From Vibrio sp. SCSIO 43136 (GTDB taxonomy: Bacteria > Pseudomonadota > Gammaproteobacteria > Enterobacterales > Vibrionaceae), in contig NZ_CP071848.1 of NCBI RefSeq assembly GCF_023716565.1, positions 2,976,001 to 3,040,000 of the forward strand: DNA of 64,000 bases, written 5' to 3'. Shown here piece by piece: positions 35,611-44,500 of this stretch; the stretch's first letter is position 1, and every line of letters starts with the position of its first letter. The notes below the pieces were generated by a model that was not told the DNA's origin, made no database searches, and saw only the letters and a list, made by a program, of their open reading frames with translations. The position numbers were made by a program, and so were the translations under genes.

Positions 35611-36708
35611 TTATTGATACCACTGCTCAAGACGGTCAAGATGACCATCCAAACTAAAGTGTTCTAAGGCTCGCTCACGCAGTCGCTTTGCAACCACTTG
35701 ATATTTATCATCGTCAAACAGCGCTAACACCTTCTCAGCCACTTGCTTTGCGTCTTGGTAATTCACCGTCAGTGCATCATCTTCCAGAATTTCAGGGTAA
35801 GCACCACTATTGGAGGCGACCACCGCTTTTTGCGCCATCATGGCTTCGATAAGTGTTAGCCCAAATGCTTCGTTCCAAGAAAGCATGCACACCACATCCA
35901 TCGCCGCCAAAAGCTCAGGCACTCGAGACTGGAAGCCCGTGAAGTGCACTTGTGACTCCAGCCCAAGATCTTTCACCGTCTGTTTGAGTGTCGCTACATA
36001 GGCTTCATCTGAGCCTTGACTGGCAAGCAACCCACCAACAATTAATAGATGGCAATTTGGCTCAGCTTTCACCATATGCTCAAAAGCATGAATAGTTTCT
36101 AAAACACCTTTGCCTGAATCTAAACGCCCTAATGTACCGACCACTTTTGCATCGGCAGGGATAGCAAACTCTTGGCGAATGTCCGCTACCACTTGTGCAT
36201 CGAGTACAGGCTCTATCACTTCAGTGCCCAACCAGTTGCGATGCACTCGCTCTATAGGCATGGGTAAATTCTTGATATTGCGAGCATAGGTAGCATCACT
36301 GATAGAAAACAGGCGGTCTAAGTGGGCATAAACCAATTTATGGTACAAATCTCGTTTTGAGCTATTACCGCCCATGTGTTCGGTAAAATAGCTGTAGCGC
36401 TTGGTCAGAAGATTTAACACCGCCGACAACAGCATGTCACCAGACTTATGGCTGTGAACTAAGGTGGCCTGATGTTTTTTCAGCCAAGCATTAATGCTCA
36501 CCACACTACGCAGCGCTTCGCCTTTCGAAGCCACTTCATAGGTTTCAAGCCCAGCTTTTTTCATCCGCTGTGCGACTGGCGTGCCTGCCAAACAGATACC
36601 CAAGACTTTCCAGCCACGCGCTATTTGCGCTTGGCCAGTACGGATAGGATACATCTCAAGCCCGCCCCAGCCTTTGGATAAACAGATATGTACAATCGTT
36701 TTAGTCAT
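35611..36708 (-). CDS. Glycosyltransferase family 4 protein
   Basis: A 365-residue GT-B retaining glycosyltransferase. The N-terminal IVHICLSKGWGGLEMYPIR is the acceptor-side domain, with a GGLE motif. GTLGRLDSGKGVLETIHAFE (about residues 195-214) starts the donor domain, and WNEAFGLTLIEAMMAQKAVV carries the EX7E motif (E284-region) that binds the nucleotide sugar. It begins nine bases after the kdkA stop in the same direction. Next to kdkA, a role in LPS core extension near Kdo-phosphate is plausible, but donor and linkage are unknown. Confidence 0.87.
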   Translation of the reverse strand: MTKTIVHICLSKGWGGLEMYPIRTGQAQIARGWKVLGICLAGTPVAQRMKKAGLETYEVASKGEALRSVVSINAWLKKHQATLVHSHKSGDMLLSAVLNLLTKRYSYFTEHMGGNSSKRDLYHKLVYAHLDRLFSISDATYARNIKNLPMPIERVHRNWLGTEVIEPVLDAQVVADIRQEFAIPADAKVVGTLGRLDSGKGVLETIHAFEHMVKAEPNCHLLIVGGLLASQGSDEAYVATLKQTVKDLGLESQVHFTGFQSRVPELLAAMDVVCMLSWNEAFGLTLIEAMMAQKAVVASNSGAYPEILEDDALTVNYQDAKQVAEKVLALFDDDKYQVVAKRLRERALEHFSLDGHLDRLEQWYQ

Positions 36709-36717
36709 AGTTGAGTT

Positions 36718-37425
36718 TTACTCTTGGTTGTAGCCGAGCATTAAGCTATCGAAGTCTTGCTCGCACCACTGGATCTGACGTTTGATACGCTCTTTATTAA
36801 ACGAGCGTAATAGCCTGTCTAAATTGCCTTGTTGCCAATCTTGCCCTTGCTGTTGATAGCACTTATCGAAATCAATGATCCAGACTCGCCCCTGATCATC
36901 GAGCAAGATGTTGTGGATATTGAGATCGGTATGATTAACGCCTGCTTGGTGCAACGCTCGGATCTGCTCACCAATGGCTCGATAGGTTTCCCCATCAAGC
37001 GCCTTGTCACAAAGAATATCCACCAAATCTCTGGCATTTGGGATCTTCTCGGTCAGGATGTCGGCTTGATAGCAAAACACTCGTTTTACTGCTCTTGCAG
37101 CAATCGGTGTCGGCACATTTACCCCAGACTGACGCAGGTGAGCCAGCAAATGCAGCTCTTGATAACTGCGAGTATTCTCCCAGCCAGACCATAAGTAGTG
37201 ATCCTTGACCAACTTACCAAACAGACCACCACGACGGTAATGACGCAAAGCCGCCTGAATCGTATCTAGCTGCACAAACCAAGTAGTGCCACGTCCGGTC
37301 GCACTACCGACGACCTTATGGCTCGCCTGCCAAAACTGTCCTTCAAAGTGCTGCGGGGTAATGGCATCAATGTAGTCGGGATTAAACCACAAGGTTTGAT
37401 TGGCATGTTTGGTTGTTTGGAACAT
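36718..37425 (-). CDS. kdkA: 3-deoxy-D-manno-octulosonic acid kinase
   Basis: KdkA phosphorylates the single Kdo residue of the inner core in Vibrio, Haemophilus and Bordetella, using ATP. The 235-residue protein has an eukaryotic-like kinase fold: LRHYRRGGLFGKLVKDHYLW near residue 60, then the catalytic loop HTDLNIHNILLDD (about residues 168-180) and the metal motif IIDFDKCY. The length and the phospho-Kdo context with waaA at the start of the window are consistent. Upstream lies a run of AAGGGAA-type heptamers. It is followed by a GT4 gene in one operon. Confidence 0.93.
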   Translation of the reverse strand: MFQTTKHANQTLWFNPDYIDAITPQHFEGQFWQASHKVVGSATGRGTTWFVQLDTIQAALRHYRRGGLFGKLVKDHYLWSGWENTRSYQELHLLAHLRQSGVNVPTPIAARAVKRVFCYQADILTEKIPNARDLVDILCDKALDGETYRAIGEQIRALHQAGVNHTDLNIHNILLDDQGRVWIIDFDKCYQQQGQDWQQGNLDRLLRSFNKERIKRQIQWCEQDFDSLMLGYNQE

Positions 37426-37464
37426 GGAAGTATCAGTGAATAAAGGGAATTGTTGGTAATTTTA

Positions 37465-37499
37465 GGGGGAAAGGGGAAAAGGGAAAAGGGAAAAGGGAT
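37465..37499. repeat. Tandem heptamer array, five GGG-containing units
   Basis: The run reads GGGGGAA, AGGGGAA, AAGGGAA, AAGGGAA, AAGGGAT, i.e. a GGG every 7 bases with a drift in the first units. It lies 40 bases upstream of kdkA and 25 bases from the stop of the 157-codon hypothetical gene. It is C-rich on the coding strand, opposite to most other arrays relative to the adjacent gene. Confidence 0.9.
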
Positions 37500-37523
37500 C
37501 GCTTTGGGCGCAAAAGCTCGAAG

Positions 37524-37982
37524 TTAGGTAATCGCGATTACTTCGGACGGGTTGTGGGGGGCAACTGAGTGACCGTAGTGGTATTTAATGATGGTGCGGC
37601 GCTGGGCCATTTTGCCTGCACTTAGGGCGTCATCCAGTACTTTTTTAGGCAACTTAAAGCGAATGGTATAACCCAGCCCTTGAGTATGGCTGTAGGTGTT
37701 TAGTGCCAACAGCTGAAAAATGCGCTCAAGTGGGTCGGTCGCCAACTCCGAGGCTTCGGCCTCTTCTTCCACATCATATTCGGGGTGGTCAGCTGGGTTC
37801 CAAGCGCCACGCTTTCGGCGCTTTTCTTCGATAGTCGCCCGCTTTTCCGCAGCAGACTTGGTCAACTCAACCGTCTGTGGGATCGGCTCACGAACCTTGT
37901 TGTCGCGTGCCGCTTGTTCGGTTTGGATATTAACCGAAGGGGCGATCAAAGGAATGCTAGCATTGGTTGGGTTAACAATCAT
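37524..37982 (-). CDS. Hypothetical protein, small and acidic-linker containing
   Basis: ATG at 37982 is preceded by AGGAGG at an ideal distance, giving 152 residues; an upstream ATG-free extension of five codons is possible but unneeded. The N-terminal ~40 residues are low in charge and probably unstructured. A basic segment follows (KRATIEEKRRKRGAWN), then a very acidic stretch (YDVEEEAEASELATD). A C-terminal part with LERIFQLLALNTYSHTQGLGY and YTIRFKLPKKVLDDALSAG may fold. No domain is recognised. It is between bioH and kdkA on the minus strand. Confidence 0.75.
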   Translation of the reverse strand: MIVNPTNASIPLIAPSVNIQTEQAARDNKVREPIPQTVELTKSAAEKRATIEEKRRKRGAWNPADHPEYDVEEEAEASELATDPLERIFQLLALNTYSHTQGLGYTIRFKLPKKVLDDALSAGKMAQRRTIIKYHYGHSVAPHNPSEVIAIT

Positions 37983-38144
37983 CGCACTCCTCCTCACATC
38001 TTACCTTTGGCTATTCTACCACCCTGCCCCAATGACAAACCTCGGGGCAGTTCAGAATTTCAGCCGATTAAACCGTTAAGTCATGCTTTCCAAATCTATC
38101 GATTGGTATCGCTGCTTGATTACTTTAACGGCAGCAGTGCGAAA

Positions 38145-38912
38145 TTATTTATAGCCAAACTGAACAATTTTCACACAAAACTCTTCAAGCTCGGTCATAA
38201 ATGGGGCATGCGAGGATTGGCTAAAGGTGTGCTGCTCACTTTGGTCATGCAGTTTATCCACATCACTCGCGACCTTGATTGGCACCAGCCCATCTAAGCG
38301 GCCATAAATACGCAGAAATGGCGCAGAGATCTCTTTAAGCTGCTGACGCAAATCAATATTGGCCAACATTTCCAAACCTCGAATTAGGGCTTGTTGGTTA
38401 GGTAACGGACGCGACAACACCGCTTGTTTCAGCTGTTTCACATCTTGACGAGCGGTCGGGCTGCCCATGGCTTGCAGCGCCATAAAACGCTCTACCGTCA
38501 GCTGGAAATCTTCCAGCAGTTGGTCGGTAAAATTACTCAGAACTTGTGGCTGAATACCTCGCCAAGGACGCTCAGCCGCAAACCTAGGTGAGCTTGCCAC
38601 GGTAATTAACTTAGTCACACGCTCGCGATGGTGCAGTGCGATATGAGTTGCGACCAAACCACCAAGTGACCACCCTAACCAGATCGCTTTGTCAGGGGCT
38701 TGGCTTAATATCTGTTCACTCATTTGAGCAAGGTCAGCGCTTTCCACCTCATGGCTATGACCATAACCGGGCATATCAACACAGTGGACAGTAAAATGCT
38801 CGCTCAGCTTGTCAGCCACTTGGTGCCAGACTGCGCCATTCATTCCCCAGCCGTGTAGTAGCACTAGATCCTGTCCTTGACCTTGTGTTTGCCAATAAAG
38901 TGTTGTGCTCAT
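38145..38912 (-). CDS. bioH: Pimeloyl-[acyl-carrier protein] methyl ester esterase
   Basis: BioH frees pimeloyl-ACP from its methyl ester in biotin synthesis. ATG at 38912, after GGAGAAGGA, gives 255 residues starting MSTTLYWQTQGQGQDLVLLH. It is an alpha/beta hydrolase with the oxyanion segment LLHGWGMNGAVW, the nucleophile elbow WLGWSLGGLVAT (Ser about residue 80), and catalytic Asp and His in GRLDGLVP and SQSSHAPFM. As in E. coli, it is divergent from comF/gntX, which precedes nfuA. Confidence 0.94.
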   Translation of the reverse strand: MSTTLYWQTQGQGQDLVLLHGWGMNGAVWHQVADKLSEHFTVHCVDMPGYGHSHEVESADLAQMSEQILSQAPDKAIWLGWSLGGLVATHIALHHRERVTKLITVASSPRFAAERPWRGIQPQVLSNFTDQLLEDFQLTVERFMALQAMGSPTARQDVKQLKQAVLSRPLPNQQALIRGLEMLANIDLRQQLKEISAPFLRIYGRLDGLVPIKVASDVDKLHDQSEQHTFSQSSHAPFMTELEEFCVKIVQFGYK

Positions 38913-38971
38913 TCCTTCTCCTGCCACTTTTTTCATCCTTCTATGCTTGCGATATACGTCAAGCTAGCAAG

Positions 38972-39667
38972 ATGCTTCAATCATTAATTCACCGCCATAT
39001 TACCCCGAACTGCGCCCTTTGTGGGCAGAAGCTTGCACCGAATGATGGTGCGAGCCTGTGGTGCGCAAGTTGTCTCACCATGTTACACCCTGCACCACAT
39101 TGTCGTCGCTGCGGGCTTCCGACAGCGGTGATGCAGCCTCATTGTGGCCAATGCCTTACCAACCCGCCCCCTTGGCAACGTATCTATCACCTAGGTCACT
39201 ATCAACCACCATTGAGTCATTTGATTGGGCAAATGAAATTTCATCATCAGTTTTGGCTGGCAAACAGCTTAGCGCCATTACTGGCAAGCACCATTGAATC
39301 CCCCGCCCCTCTGCTATTGTCAGTGCCTTTGCACTGGCGACGTTTTGTTCAGCGAGGGTATAACCAAAGCCACCACTTAGCGTTGGCATTAGAAAAATCT
39401 CTACCAGACAGTCGCTATCAGCCAAAACTGTTTGAACGATGTCGCCATACCCCTTATCAACGCAAGCTGGACAGAAAAGCTCGCTTAACCAATCTTGAGC
39501 ATGCGTTTCGATTGCGAGAGAAACCGCATCAAAAGCATGTTGCGATTGTTGATGATGTGGTCACAACGGGCAGTACCGTACGACAACTTTGCCAATTACT
39601 GCTTGATGTTGAAGTAGAAAAAATTGATATTTACTGCTTGAGCCGCACACCAGAGCAACCGATTTAG
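38972..39667 (+). CDS. ComF family amidophosphoribosyltransferase-like protein (GntX-like)
   Basis: A 231-residue protein with an N-terminal double zinc ribbon. [28 protein letters not shown] and [11 protein letters not shown] together supply four Cys pairs. A C-terminal phosphoribosyltransferase-type domain has [19 protein letters not shown] as the PRPP signature. [19 protein letters not shown] is the ComF-family motif. It is related to E. coli GntX and to the DNA-uptake protein ComFC, which in Vibrio is relevant to chitin-induced competence. ATG at 38972 is chosen over an upstream start that gives a non-family leader. It lies 83 bases before nfuA. Confidence 0.9.
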   Translation: MLQSLIHRHITPNCALCGQKLAPNDGASLWCASCLTMLHPAPHCRRCGLPTAVMQPHCGQCLTNPPPWQRIYHLGHYQPPLSHLIGQMKFHHQFWLANSLAPLLASTIESPAPLLLSVPLHWRRFVQRGYNQSHHLALALEKSLPDSRYQPKLFERCRHTPYQRKLDRKARLTNLEHAFRLREKPHQKHVAIVDDVVTTGSTVRQLCQLLLDVEVEKIDIYCLSRTPEQPI

Positions 39668-39750
39668 TCGCTGTGGTTAAAAAGCTGGATCAATCGCTCA
39701 ACAAGAGTAAAATAAAGCTAATAGTTTACAAAAATAGTCAGGTATTCGTC

Positions 39751-40338
39751 GTGTCAAACCCTATTACTATCTCCGAAAGCGCTCAATCGCATTTCGTTAA
39801 GCTGCTTGAGCAGCAACCAGAAGGTACCAACATTCGTGTATTCGTCGTGAACCCAGGCACTCCAAACGCAGAATGTGGTGTTTCTTACTGCCCACCTGAA
39901 GCGGTGGAAGCGACGGATACTGAGTTTAAGTTTGAACAAATTTCTGCGTACGTTGATGAGTTAAGCCTTCCATTCCTAGAAGATGCTGAAATCGACTACG
40001 TCACCGATAAAATGGGCTCTCAGCTAACGCTAAAAGCACCAAATGCTAAAATGCGTAAAGTCGCAGACGATGCTCCACTGTTAGAGCGTGTAGAGTATGC
40101 GATTCAAACCCAAGTAAACCCACAACTGGCAGGCCACGGTGGTCATGTCATTTTGAATGAAATCACCGAAGATGGTGTAGCACTCGTGCAGTTTGGTGGC
40201 GGTTGTAACGGCTGTTCAATGGTCGATGTCACGCTAAAAGAAGGCATCGAAAAAGAGCTACTAAAGCAGTTCGAAGGCGAGCTAACAGCAGTACGTGACT
40301 CAACTGAGCATGCGCGTGGTGAGCATTCTTACTACTAA
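39751..40338 (+). CDS. nfuA: Fe-S biogenesis protein NfuA
   Basis: NfuA carries a [4Fe-4S] cluster between subunits and delivers it to apo-proteins. GTG at 39751 gives 195 residues beginning with [14 protein letters not shown]. An upstream frame of 26 codons has no similarity. The N-terminal A-type-like domain is degenerate for cluster binding. The C-terminal Nfu domain has [19 protein letters not shown] with the CxxC cluster site. Synteny with bioH-comF is as in E. coli. It is followed by an intrinsic terminator and then a heptamer array. Confidence 0.97.
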   Translation: MSNPITISESAQSHFVKLLEQQPEGTNIRVFVVNPGTPNAECGVSYCPPEAVEATDTEFKFEQISAYVDELSLPFLEDAEIDYVTDKMGSQLTLKAPNAKMRKVADDAPLLERVEYAIQTQVNPQLAGHGGHVILNEITEDGVALVQFGGGCNGCSMVDVTLKEGIEKELLKQFEGELTAVRDSTEHARGEHSYY

Positions 40339-40372
40339 TCGCTTAGATTGGTTTTAGTGAATTGAATAGATG

Positions 40373-40402
40373 AAAAAAGCACTCGTGATGAGTGCTTTTT
40401 TA
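40373..40402 (+). terminator. Intrinsic terminator of nfuA
   Basis: AAAAAAGCACTC and GAGTGCTTTTTT flank a five-base loop (GTGAT). The heptamer array begins two to three bases after the T-run. Confidence 0.88.
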
Positions 40403-40403
40403 A

Positions 40404-40452
40404 TATCGGCTATCGGCTATCGGCTATCGGCTATCGGCTATCGGCTATCGGC
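40404..40452. repeat. Tandem heptamer array, seven copies of TATCGGC
   Basis: Seven perfect TATCGGC units occupy 40404-40452, immediately after the nfuA terminator. It is the G-rich arm of a two-armed locus: after 37 bases of unrelated sequence a C-rich arm follows at 40490-40540, beside the end of the convergent cysQ. Confidence 0.97.
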
Positions 40453-40489
40453 TTAGCAAGCCTAAAGAGCTCGATGTTATAGTCAACAA

Positions 40490-40540
40490 CCGTTAGCAAC
40501 GCGTCCGTTAGCGCCAGCGTCCGTTTACCCTTTCACCCAC
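40490..40540. repeat. Degenerate C-rich heptamer arm at the 3' end of cysQ
   Basis: CCGTTAG (40490), CCGTTAG (40505), CCGTTTA (40521), CCCTTTC (40528) and a final CCC give a CC doublet every 7-9 bases. CCGTTAGCAACGCGTCC at 40490 and CCGTTAGCGCCAGCGTCC at 40505 are two copies of the shared core. The arm runs over the cysQ stop codon. It is inverted relative to the TATCGGC array. Confidence 0.78.
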
Positions 40541-41351
40541 CGATCAAAATCTCATCCCACTTCAACTCCGCATCCCCCAGCACTATAAAGTTAGGGTTTT
40601 CCAACGTCTCTCGGAGGTTGTATGAAAGTGGTTCAAGTTCAGTGCTAAGAATGCGACCACCCGCTTCGGTAACGATGCACTGTGTTGCCGCAGTATCCCA
40701 TTCGCCTGTTGGGCCGATGCGTAAGTAACAGTCGACTGCTCCTTCGGCAACCAAGCAAGCTTTAAGCGCTGCAGACCCGAGTGGCACCATATCGTAGTTG
40801 TACTTAGGCGACATACGACGAGTAATGGAGTTGATATCTTGACGGCGACTGATCGCAATCGACAAACTTTTCGTTGGGGTGTCATGGCGCAGGGTTTCGA
40901 TCTCGATACTCTCATCAAGCTCAGGAATTTTCCACGCCCCTTGGCCATCATAAGCGTAATACGTCACGCCAGATACCGGGCCATATACCACACCCATGAT
41001 AGGTTTATTGTTGTGAACCAAAGCGATAATGGTCGCAAAGTCTCCGCTGCGAGCGATAAACTCTTGAGTCCCATCGAGTGGGTCCACCAGCCAGTAGGTC
41101 GACCATTGGCTGCGCTGCTCTAGACTAATATCTGCCGCTTCCTCAGAAAGCACTGGAATATCAGGTGTCAGAGCGGTGAGCTGCTCCATGATCAATTTAT
41201 GGGCCGCTAAGTCAGCACTGGTAACAGGCGTATCATCTGACTTAGTGAATTCTTGATAATCGTGATTCTGATAGATCTCTAAAATCAGTTGCCCAGCTTT
41301 GCGGGCAACTTGGATTACCTCCGGAATGAGGTGGGAGTAGTCTTGCGCCAT
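40533..41351 (-). CDS. cysQ: 3'(2'),5'-bisphosphate nucleotidase CysQ
   Basis: CysQ hydrolyses 3'-phosphoadenosine 5'-phosphate, a by-product of sulfate assimilation, to AMP. The 272-residue protein is a lithium-sensitive inositol-phosphatase-fold enzyme. PVLSEEAADISLEQR supplies the first metal glutamates, YWLVDPLDGTQEFIARSGDF is the DPxDGT metal motif, and TGEWDTAATQCIVTEAGG is the WDxxA C-terminal motif. It is 9 bases after nudE, in the conserved nudE-cysQ arrangement. Its last codons and stop lie within a heptamer-type arm, giving an LIGG end. Confidence 0.95.
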   Translation of the reverse strand: MAQDYSHLIPEVIQVARKAGQLILEIYQNHDYQEFTKSDDTPVTSADLAAHKLIMEQLTALTPDIPVLSEEAADISLEQRSQWSTYWLVDPLDGTQEFIARSGDFATIIALVHNNKPIMGVVYGPVSGVTYYAYDGQGAWKIPELDESIEIETLRHDTPTKSLSIAISRRQDINSITRRMSPKYNYDMVPLGSAALKACLVAEGAVDCYLRIGPTGEWDTAATQCIVTEAGGRILSTELEPLSYNLRETLENPNFIVLGDAELKWDEILIGG

Positions 41352-41360
41352 AAATTGTCC

Positions 41361-41918
41361 TTAGTCGGCTTGCTGCGCTACGTAGCGCTGCGCCAACATC
41401 AATGCGGTAATACTTCGAGCTTCGCAAAAGTCCAAATGGGTTAAGAGATCATCGGCTTGCTGTAACGGCCATTTCACCAGCTGTAGCGGCTCAGGCTCAT
41501 CCCCTTCAAGTTGTTCAGGGTAGAGATCTTTAGCCAAAAACAGCGTCATCTGACTAGAGAAGTAAGACGGCGCTAATACCACCTGCTTTAATGGCACTAA
41601 AAAGTTAGCGCCAAAACCAATTTCTTCTTTGAGTTCACGATTGGCCGCTTGCTCTGCGCTTTCCCCAGCATCAATGAGCCCTTTGGGAAAACCCAGTTCA
41701 TAACGTTCAGTGCCCGCAGCGTATTCACGAACTAACAGCAAATCTCCCTGCTCAGTCACTGGCACCACCATCACGGCGTGTCGCCCACTTGGTTTCATGC
41801 GTTCATAAGTGCGCTCAGCGCCATTAGAGAATCGCAAATCCAAGCTCTCTATAGTAAAGAGTTTAGATTGTGCAGCCACGTTTGTGGCGAGGATCTGCGG
41901 TTTTTTCATCGTTGCCAT
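41361..41918 (-). CDS. nudE: ADP compounds hydrolase NudE
   Basis: NudE is a Nudix hydrolase that cleaves ADP-ribose, Ap3A, NADH and similar compounds. The 185-residue protein carries a Nudix box from GFPKGLIDAGESAEQAANRE through LKEEIGFG (GX5EX7REUXEEXGU), about residues 95-120. Preceding VPVTEQGDLLLVREYAAGTE is the beta-strand region. It sits upstream of cysQ in the same operon. ATG at 41918 follows a short purine-rich site; no attempt is made to choose among nearby codons. Confidence 0.94.
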   Translation of the reverse strand: MATMKKPQILATNVAAQSKLFTIESLDLRFSNGAERTYERMKPSGRHAVMVVPVTEQGDLLLVREYAAGTERYELGFPKGLIDAGESAEQAANRELKEEIGFGANFLVPLKQVVLAPSYFSSQMTLFLAKDLYPEQLEGDEPEPLQLVKWPLQQADDLLTHLDFCEARSITALMLAQRYVAQQAD

Positions 41919-42035
41919 CGGAGAAATCCATTCGATCTGTGTCTTTTACAATCATACCGTTATATCAAAGTCTCGCCTTATAGCCGAAGGTTACTTTGCA
42001 ACAAAACGGTTGCTGTCTCGTTTTTCGTTCATCTA

Positions 42036-42797
42036 TTAAAGGCGACCCGAGTAACTCATCGGATACTGACCTTGATTATTTGGCGCCCCTAACCAAGAAA
42101 GTTGCCCTCCCAAACCTTGAGGAAACTCTGCCCCCGGTTTAAACCAGCCTTGAGCTTGGTAGGTCATATTTGGCGATAAGGTAGCGCTAAACTCACTGCT
42201 GACTTGAGCGTTATTCTGCCCACCTTTGGCACTTAGGGTATTGTCTTGGCAAGTCACATCTGTGATCACTGGTCCCATTGCTAACTCACCGAGGGGGGTG
42301 CCGACTTGGCTTGCGTTCCACACCAGTGAGCCACTGCCCTCACTACACCACGGGGAGCCTAGCCTTAGGTGCTTCACCATGGCTTCTAACTGCCCATCAA
42401 TATCAATAGGTACAGGAAGACGAGGGGCATAACGCATCACCTCTTTAGCAGGCATCGAAGCCACCACGTTTTGTGCATAAGGACCCGTAAGGTCAAGTCC
42501 CACCAGCCCTTTACCTGTCAGCTTGTAATCACTACCACGACCAAATCTTACTTGGTACTCGACTTTGCCGCTCACTAAAGCACTTGGCTGGAACTGCCAC
42601 TGCACTTCACCAAGCTGCTGCCTCTGCCACTTAACACTGGCAAACTGTCCTTGCCAGATTGTGCCACTGGTTCCTTGCAACTCTAGTCCGCGAGGCAGCG
42701 GTGCATATTGCAGGAGAAATGACGCAGGTAAGTAAGCCACTAAGCTACTCACAAGCGCCACTAAAAATACCGCTAGGTAGGCGAGTAAACGTTTCAC
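42036..42797 (-). CDS. gspN: Type II secretion system protein N
   Basis: GspN is a bitopic inner-membrane accessory of the type II secretion system. The 253-residue protein has an N-terminal signal-anchor (LAYLAVFLVALVSSLVAYLP, residues 4-23) and a beta-rich periplasmic domain with ELQGTSGTIWQGQ and the C-terminal LSWLGAPNNQGQYPMSY. This is the last gene of the gspC-to-gspN operon on this strand. It starts right after the gspM stop. Its exact role is not settled and it is dispensable in some species. Confidence 0.93.
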   Translation of the reverse strand: MKRLLAYLAVFLVALVSSLVAYLPASFLLQYAPLPRGLELQGTSGTIWQGQFASVKWQRQQLGEVQWQFQPSALVSGKVEYQVRFGRGSDYKLTGKGLVGLDLTGPYAQNVVASMPAKEVMRYAPRLPVPIDIDGQLEAMVKHLRLGSPWCSEGSGSLVWNASQVGTPLGELAMGPVITDVTCQDNTLSAKGGQNNAQVSSEFSATLSPNMTYQAQGWFKPGAEFPQGLGGQLSWLGAPNNQGQYPMSYSGRL

Positions 42798-43286
42798 TTA
42801 GCCACCTCGCTTCAATTGCAAGCGGTTCACTTCTACCTGACCAACCTGCTCAGTACGAGTGATATCAAGGAACTCGACCTCAATGCCCTGCTTTTCACGC
42901 ATGTTGCTTACCCAGTTAACTAGCTGATTAAACGGTAAAGGCTTGACCCAAACCTGCAAGCTATCGCCGCGAGGCTGCATGCGGATCAGCTCAATTTTGT
43001 ATTGACGCGTGGTACTAGAAACGACTTGGTTAAGTGGTGAACTGCCACGACTACCACTCACACCCGCCGACTTACGTAAGCTGGTGATGGTATTGGCGCT
43101 GTCTTGCACCCAAGTTAATAGCTGCTTTTCGGACTGAATACGCTGCTGGGCAAGCTCCGCACGTTGATTGAGCGGCGCAACTACCCCCCAATACAGTGAC
43201 CCAACCAGACACAATGCGCCTGCGATGATCACCAAACGCTGCTCTCTGACAGAGATAGATTGCCACCAAGCTAGGATCTGATTCAT
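42798..43286 (-). CDS. gspM: Type II secretion system protein M
   Basis: GspM is a small inner-membrane assembly-platform subunit that pairs with GspL. The 162-residue protein has a short cytoplasmic N-terminus, one membrane helix near residues 19-36 (LVIIAGALCLVGSLYWGVV), then a coiled-coil-like segment (QRAELAQQRIQSEKQLL). A ferredoxin-like periplasmic domain ends the chain (VWVKPLPFNQLVNWVSNM). Its ATG overlaps the gspL stop by four bases, so translation is coupled. Confidence 0.95.
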   Translation of the reverse strand: MNQILAWWQSISVREQRLVIIAGALCLVGSLYWGVVAPLNQRAELAQQRIQSEKQLLTWVQDSANTITSLRKSAGVSGSRGSSPLNQVVSSTTRQYKIELIRMQPRGDSLQVWVKPLPFNQLVNWVSNMREKQGIEVEFLDITRTEQVGQVEVNRLQLKRGG

Positions 43287-44500
43287 GACTTTCTCCTGAT
43301 CACATAGCTACCAAAGACTTGCTCACCGTTACGATTAAGCTGACCTTGCTCAACGTCAAACAGGGCTTCTAGCTCCACTCGCACCGCTTCGAAGGTTTGA
43401 AAATCACTACTGCTTACTTGCAGGCGAACCTCACCCCGAGCACTGTCGTATTTGACGCTCTGCACTTGCATGCCTTTGGATTGCTCGAGAGCCAATGGAA
43501 GTTTTGCCAACCACTGCATCACGTCATCGCCTTGGCTACCACCGCTCAAACGCTGCTCTTCTTGCTGCATTTGACGCTTAAGGTAGCTCACGGTCGGGAT
43601 TTTACGTTTATCGGGGAATACCTGACGGAAAATTCGTTCACTTTCAGCTCGGTATTGCGCTGCGGTTTGCTCCGCTTTATTAACTTCAAGCCAAGTCTTA
43701 GCGCCTAGGACAGACACCAAAAGCACGGCAGCTACGGCGACTTTTCGCCAAACTTTCCAGTACTTCAACCATGAAGAGCTCGGTTTAAACTCACCGCTAA
43801 GCAAGTTCACTTTACTGGCAATGGCCCCTTGGCTAAGCAGTGCCATTGGTAACTCCGCTGGTGCAAGTTGCCAAGACTGGGCTTTAGACTCGGGAATTGG
43901 GGTATAGCTGTTGATTACCACTGAAGGCGCTTCTTCTGATGCAGATTCTTGCTCTGCAACGATATCGACCAAAGGCAGCCAATTTTCTTGCACCGCAAAA
44001 CCATGGTGTTGCTGGTCTCGAAACAACCACTGCTGGCCAAGCCCGATGGCACTGACACTGTTTGGCTGCCATGGCATCGCCAACGTATCTGGCATCACCC
44101 GCAATGGGGTGATATTGGCTTGAGCTAAACTCTCCAATACGCTGGCAAAGTAGCTGCGATTCACGGCGCTGATCCACGCTTTGCCTGAAGCTTTGCTCAA
44201 TACATGAAAATGAAGGTCGTCGACATCTTCGGCCACATCATCTTCCACCAAATATGGCAGCATGGTTTCGAACTGCCTCGAAGCACCAGCAGGGATCTCC
44301 ACTTCACGCATCAACACCTTATCCGTTGGCAACAACAGTAAGGTTTGACGCTGCTGGGCATAATCGCTTAGCGCAGAGAAATCCTCTTCGCTCATGAGCT
44401 CGCCACTGGCGATAACCTCTTGCTGGCTCGTCGACCAGACCGCCCACATTATTGGCTCATTGGGCTCGCTATTGAGTCTGACTGTCAGAAACTCGCTCAC
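43283..44500 (-). CDS. gspL: Type II secretion system protein L
   Basis: GspL recruits the ATPase GspE to the assembly platform. GTG at 44500, with GGAGGAATAC just upstream, gives 405 residues starting SEFLTVRLNSEPNEPIMW like V. cholerae EpsL. The longer ATG frame to 44572 adds non-family codons. The cytoplasmic actin-like domain spans about residues 1-235. A membrane helix follows near KVAVAAVLLVSVLGAKTWLE (about 250-268), then a periplasmic ferredoxin-like domain. It overlaps the end of gspK by 32 bases. Confidence 0.94.
   Translation of the reverse strand: MSEFLTVRLNSEPNEPIMWAVWSTSQQEVIASGELMSEEDFSALSDYAQQRQTLLLLPTDKVLMREVEIPAGASRQFETMLPYLVEDDVAEDVDDLHFHVLSKASGKAWISAVNRSYFASVLESLAQANITPLRVMPDTLAMPWQPNSVSAIGLGQQWLFRDQQHHGFAVQENWLPLVDIVAEQESASEEAPSVVINSYTPIPESKAQSWQLAPAELPMALLSQGAIASKVNLLSGEFKPSSSWLKYWKVWRKVAVAAVLLVSVLGAKTWLEVNKAEQTAAQYRAESERIFRQVFPDKRKIPTVSYLKRQMQQEEQRLSGGSQGDDVMQWLAKLPLALEQSKGMQVQSVKYDSARGEVRLQVSSSDFQTFEAVRVELEALFDVEQGQLNRNGEQVFGSYVIRRKS

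Noticed and set aside
38885..38971. Signal-peptide-like extension of comF from 38885
   Set aside because: ComF proteins are cytosolic; the extension overlaps the start region of the divergent bioH and precedes a normal ComF start at 38972.
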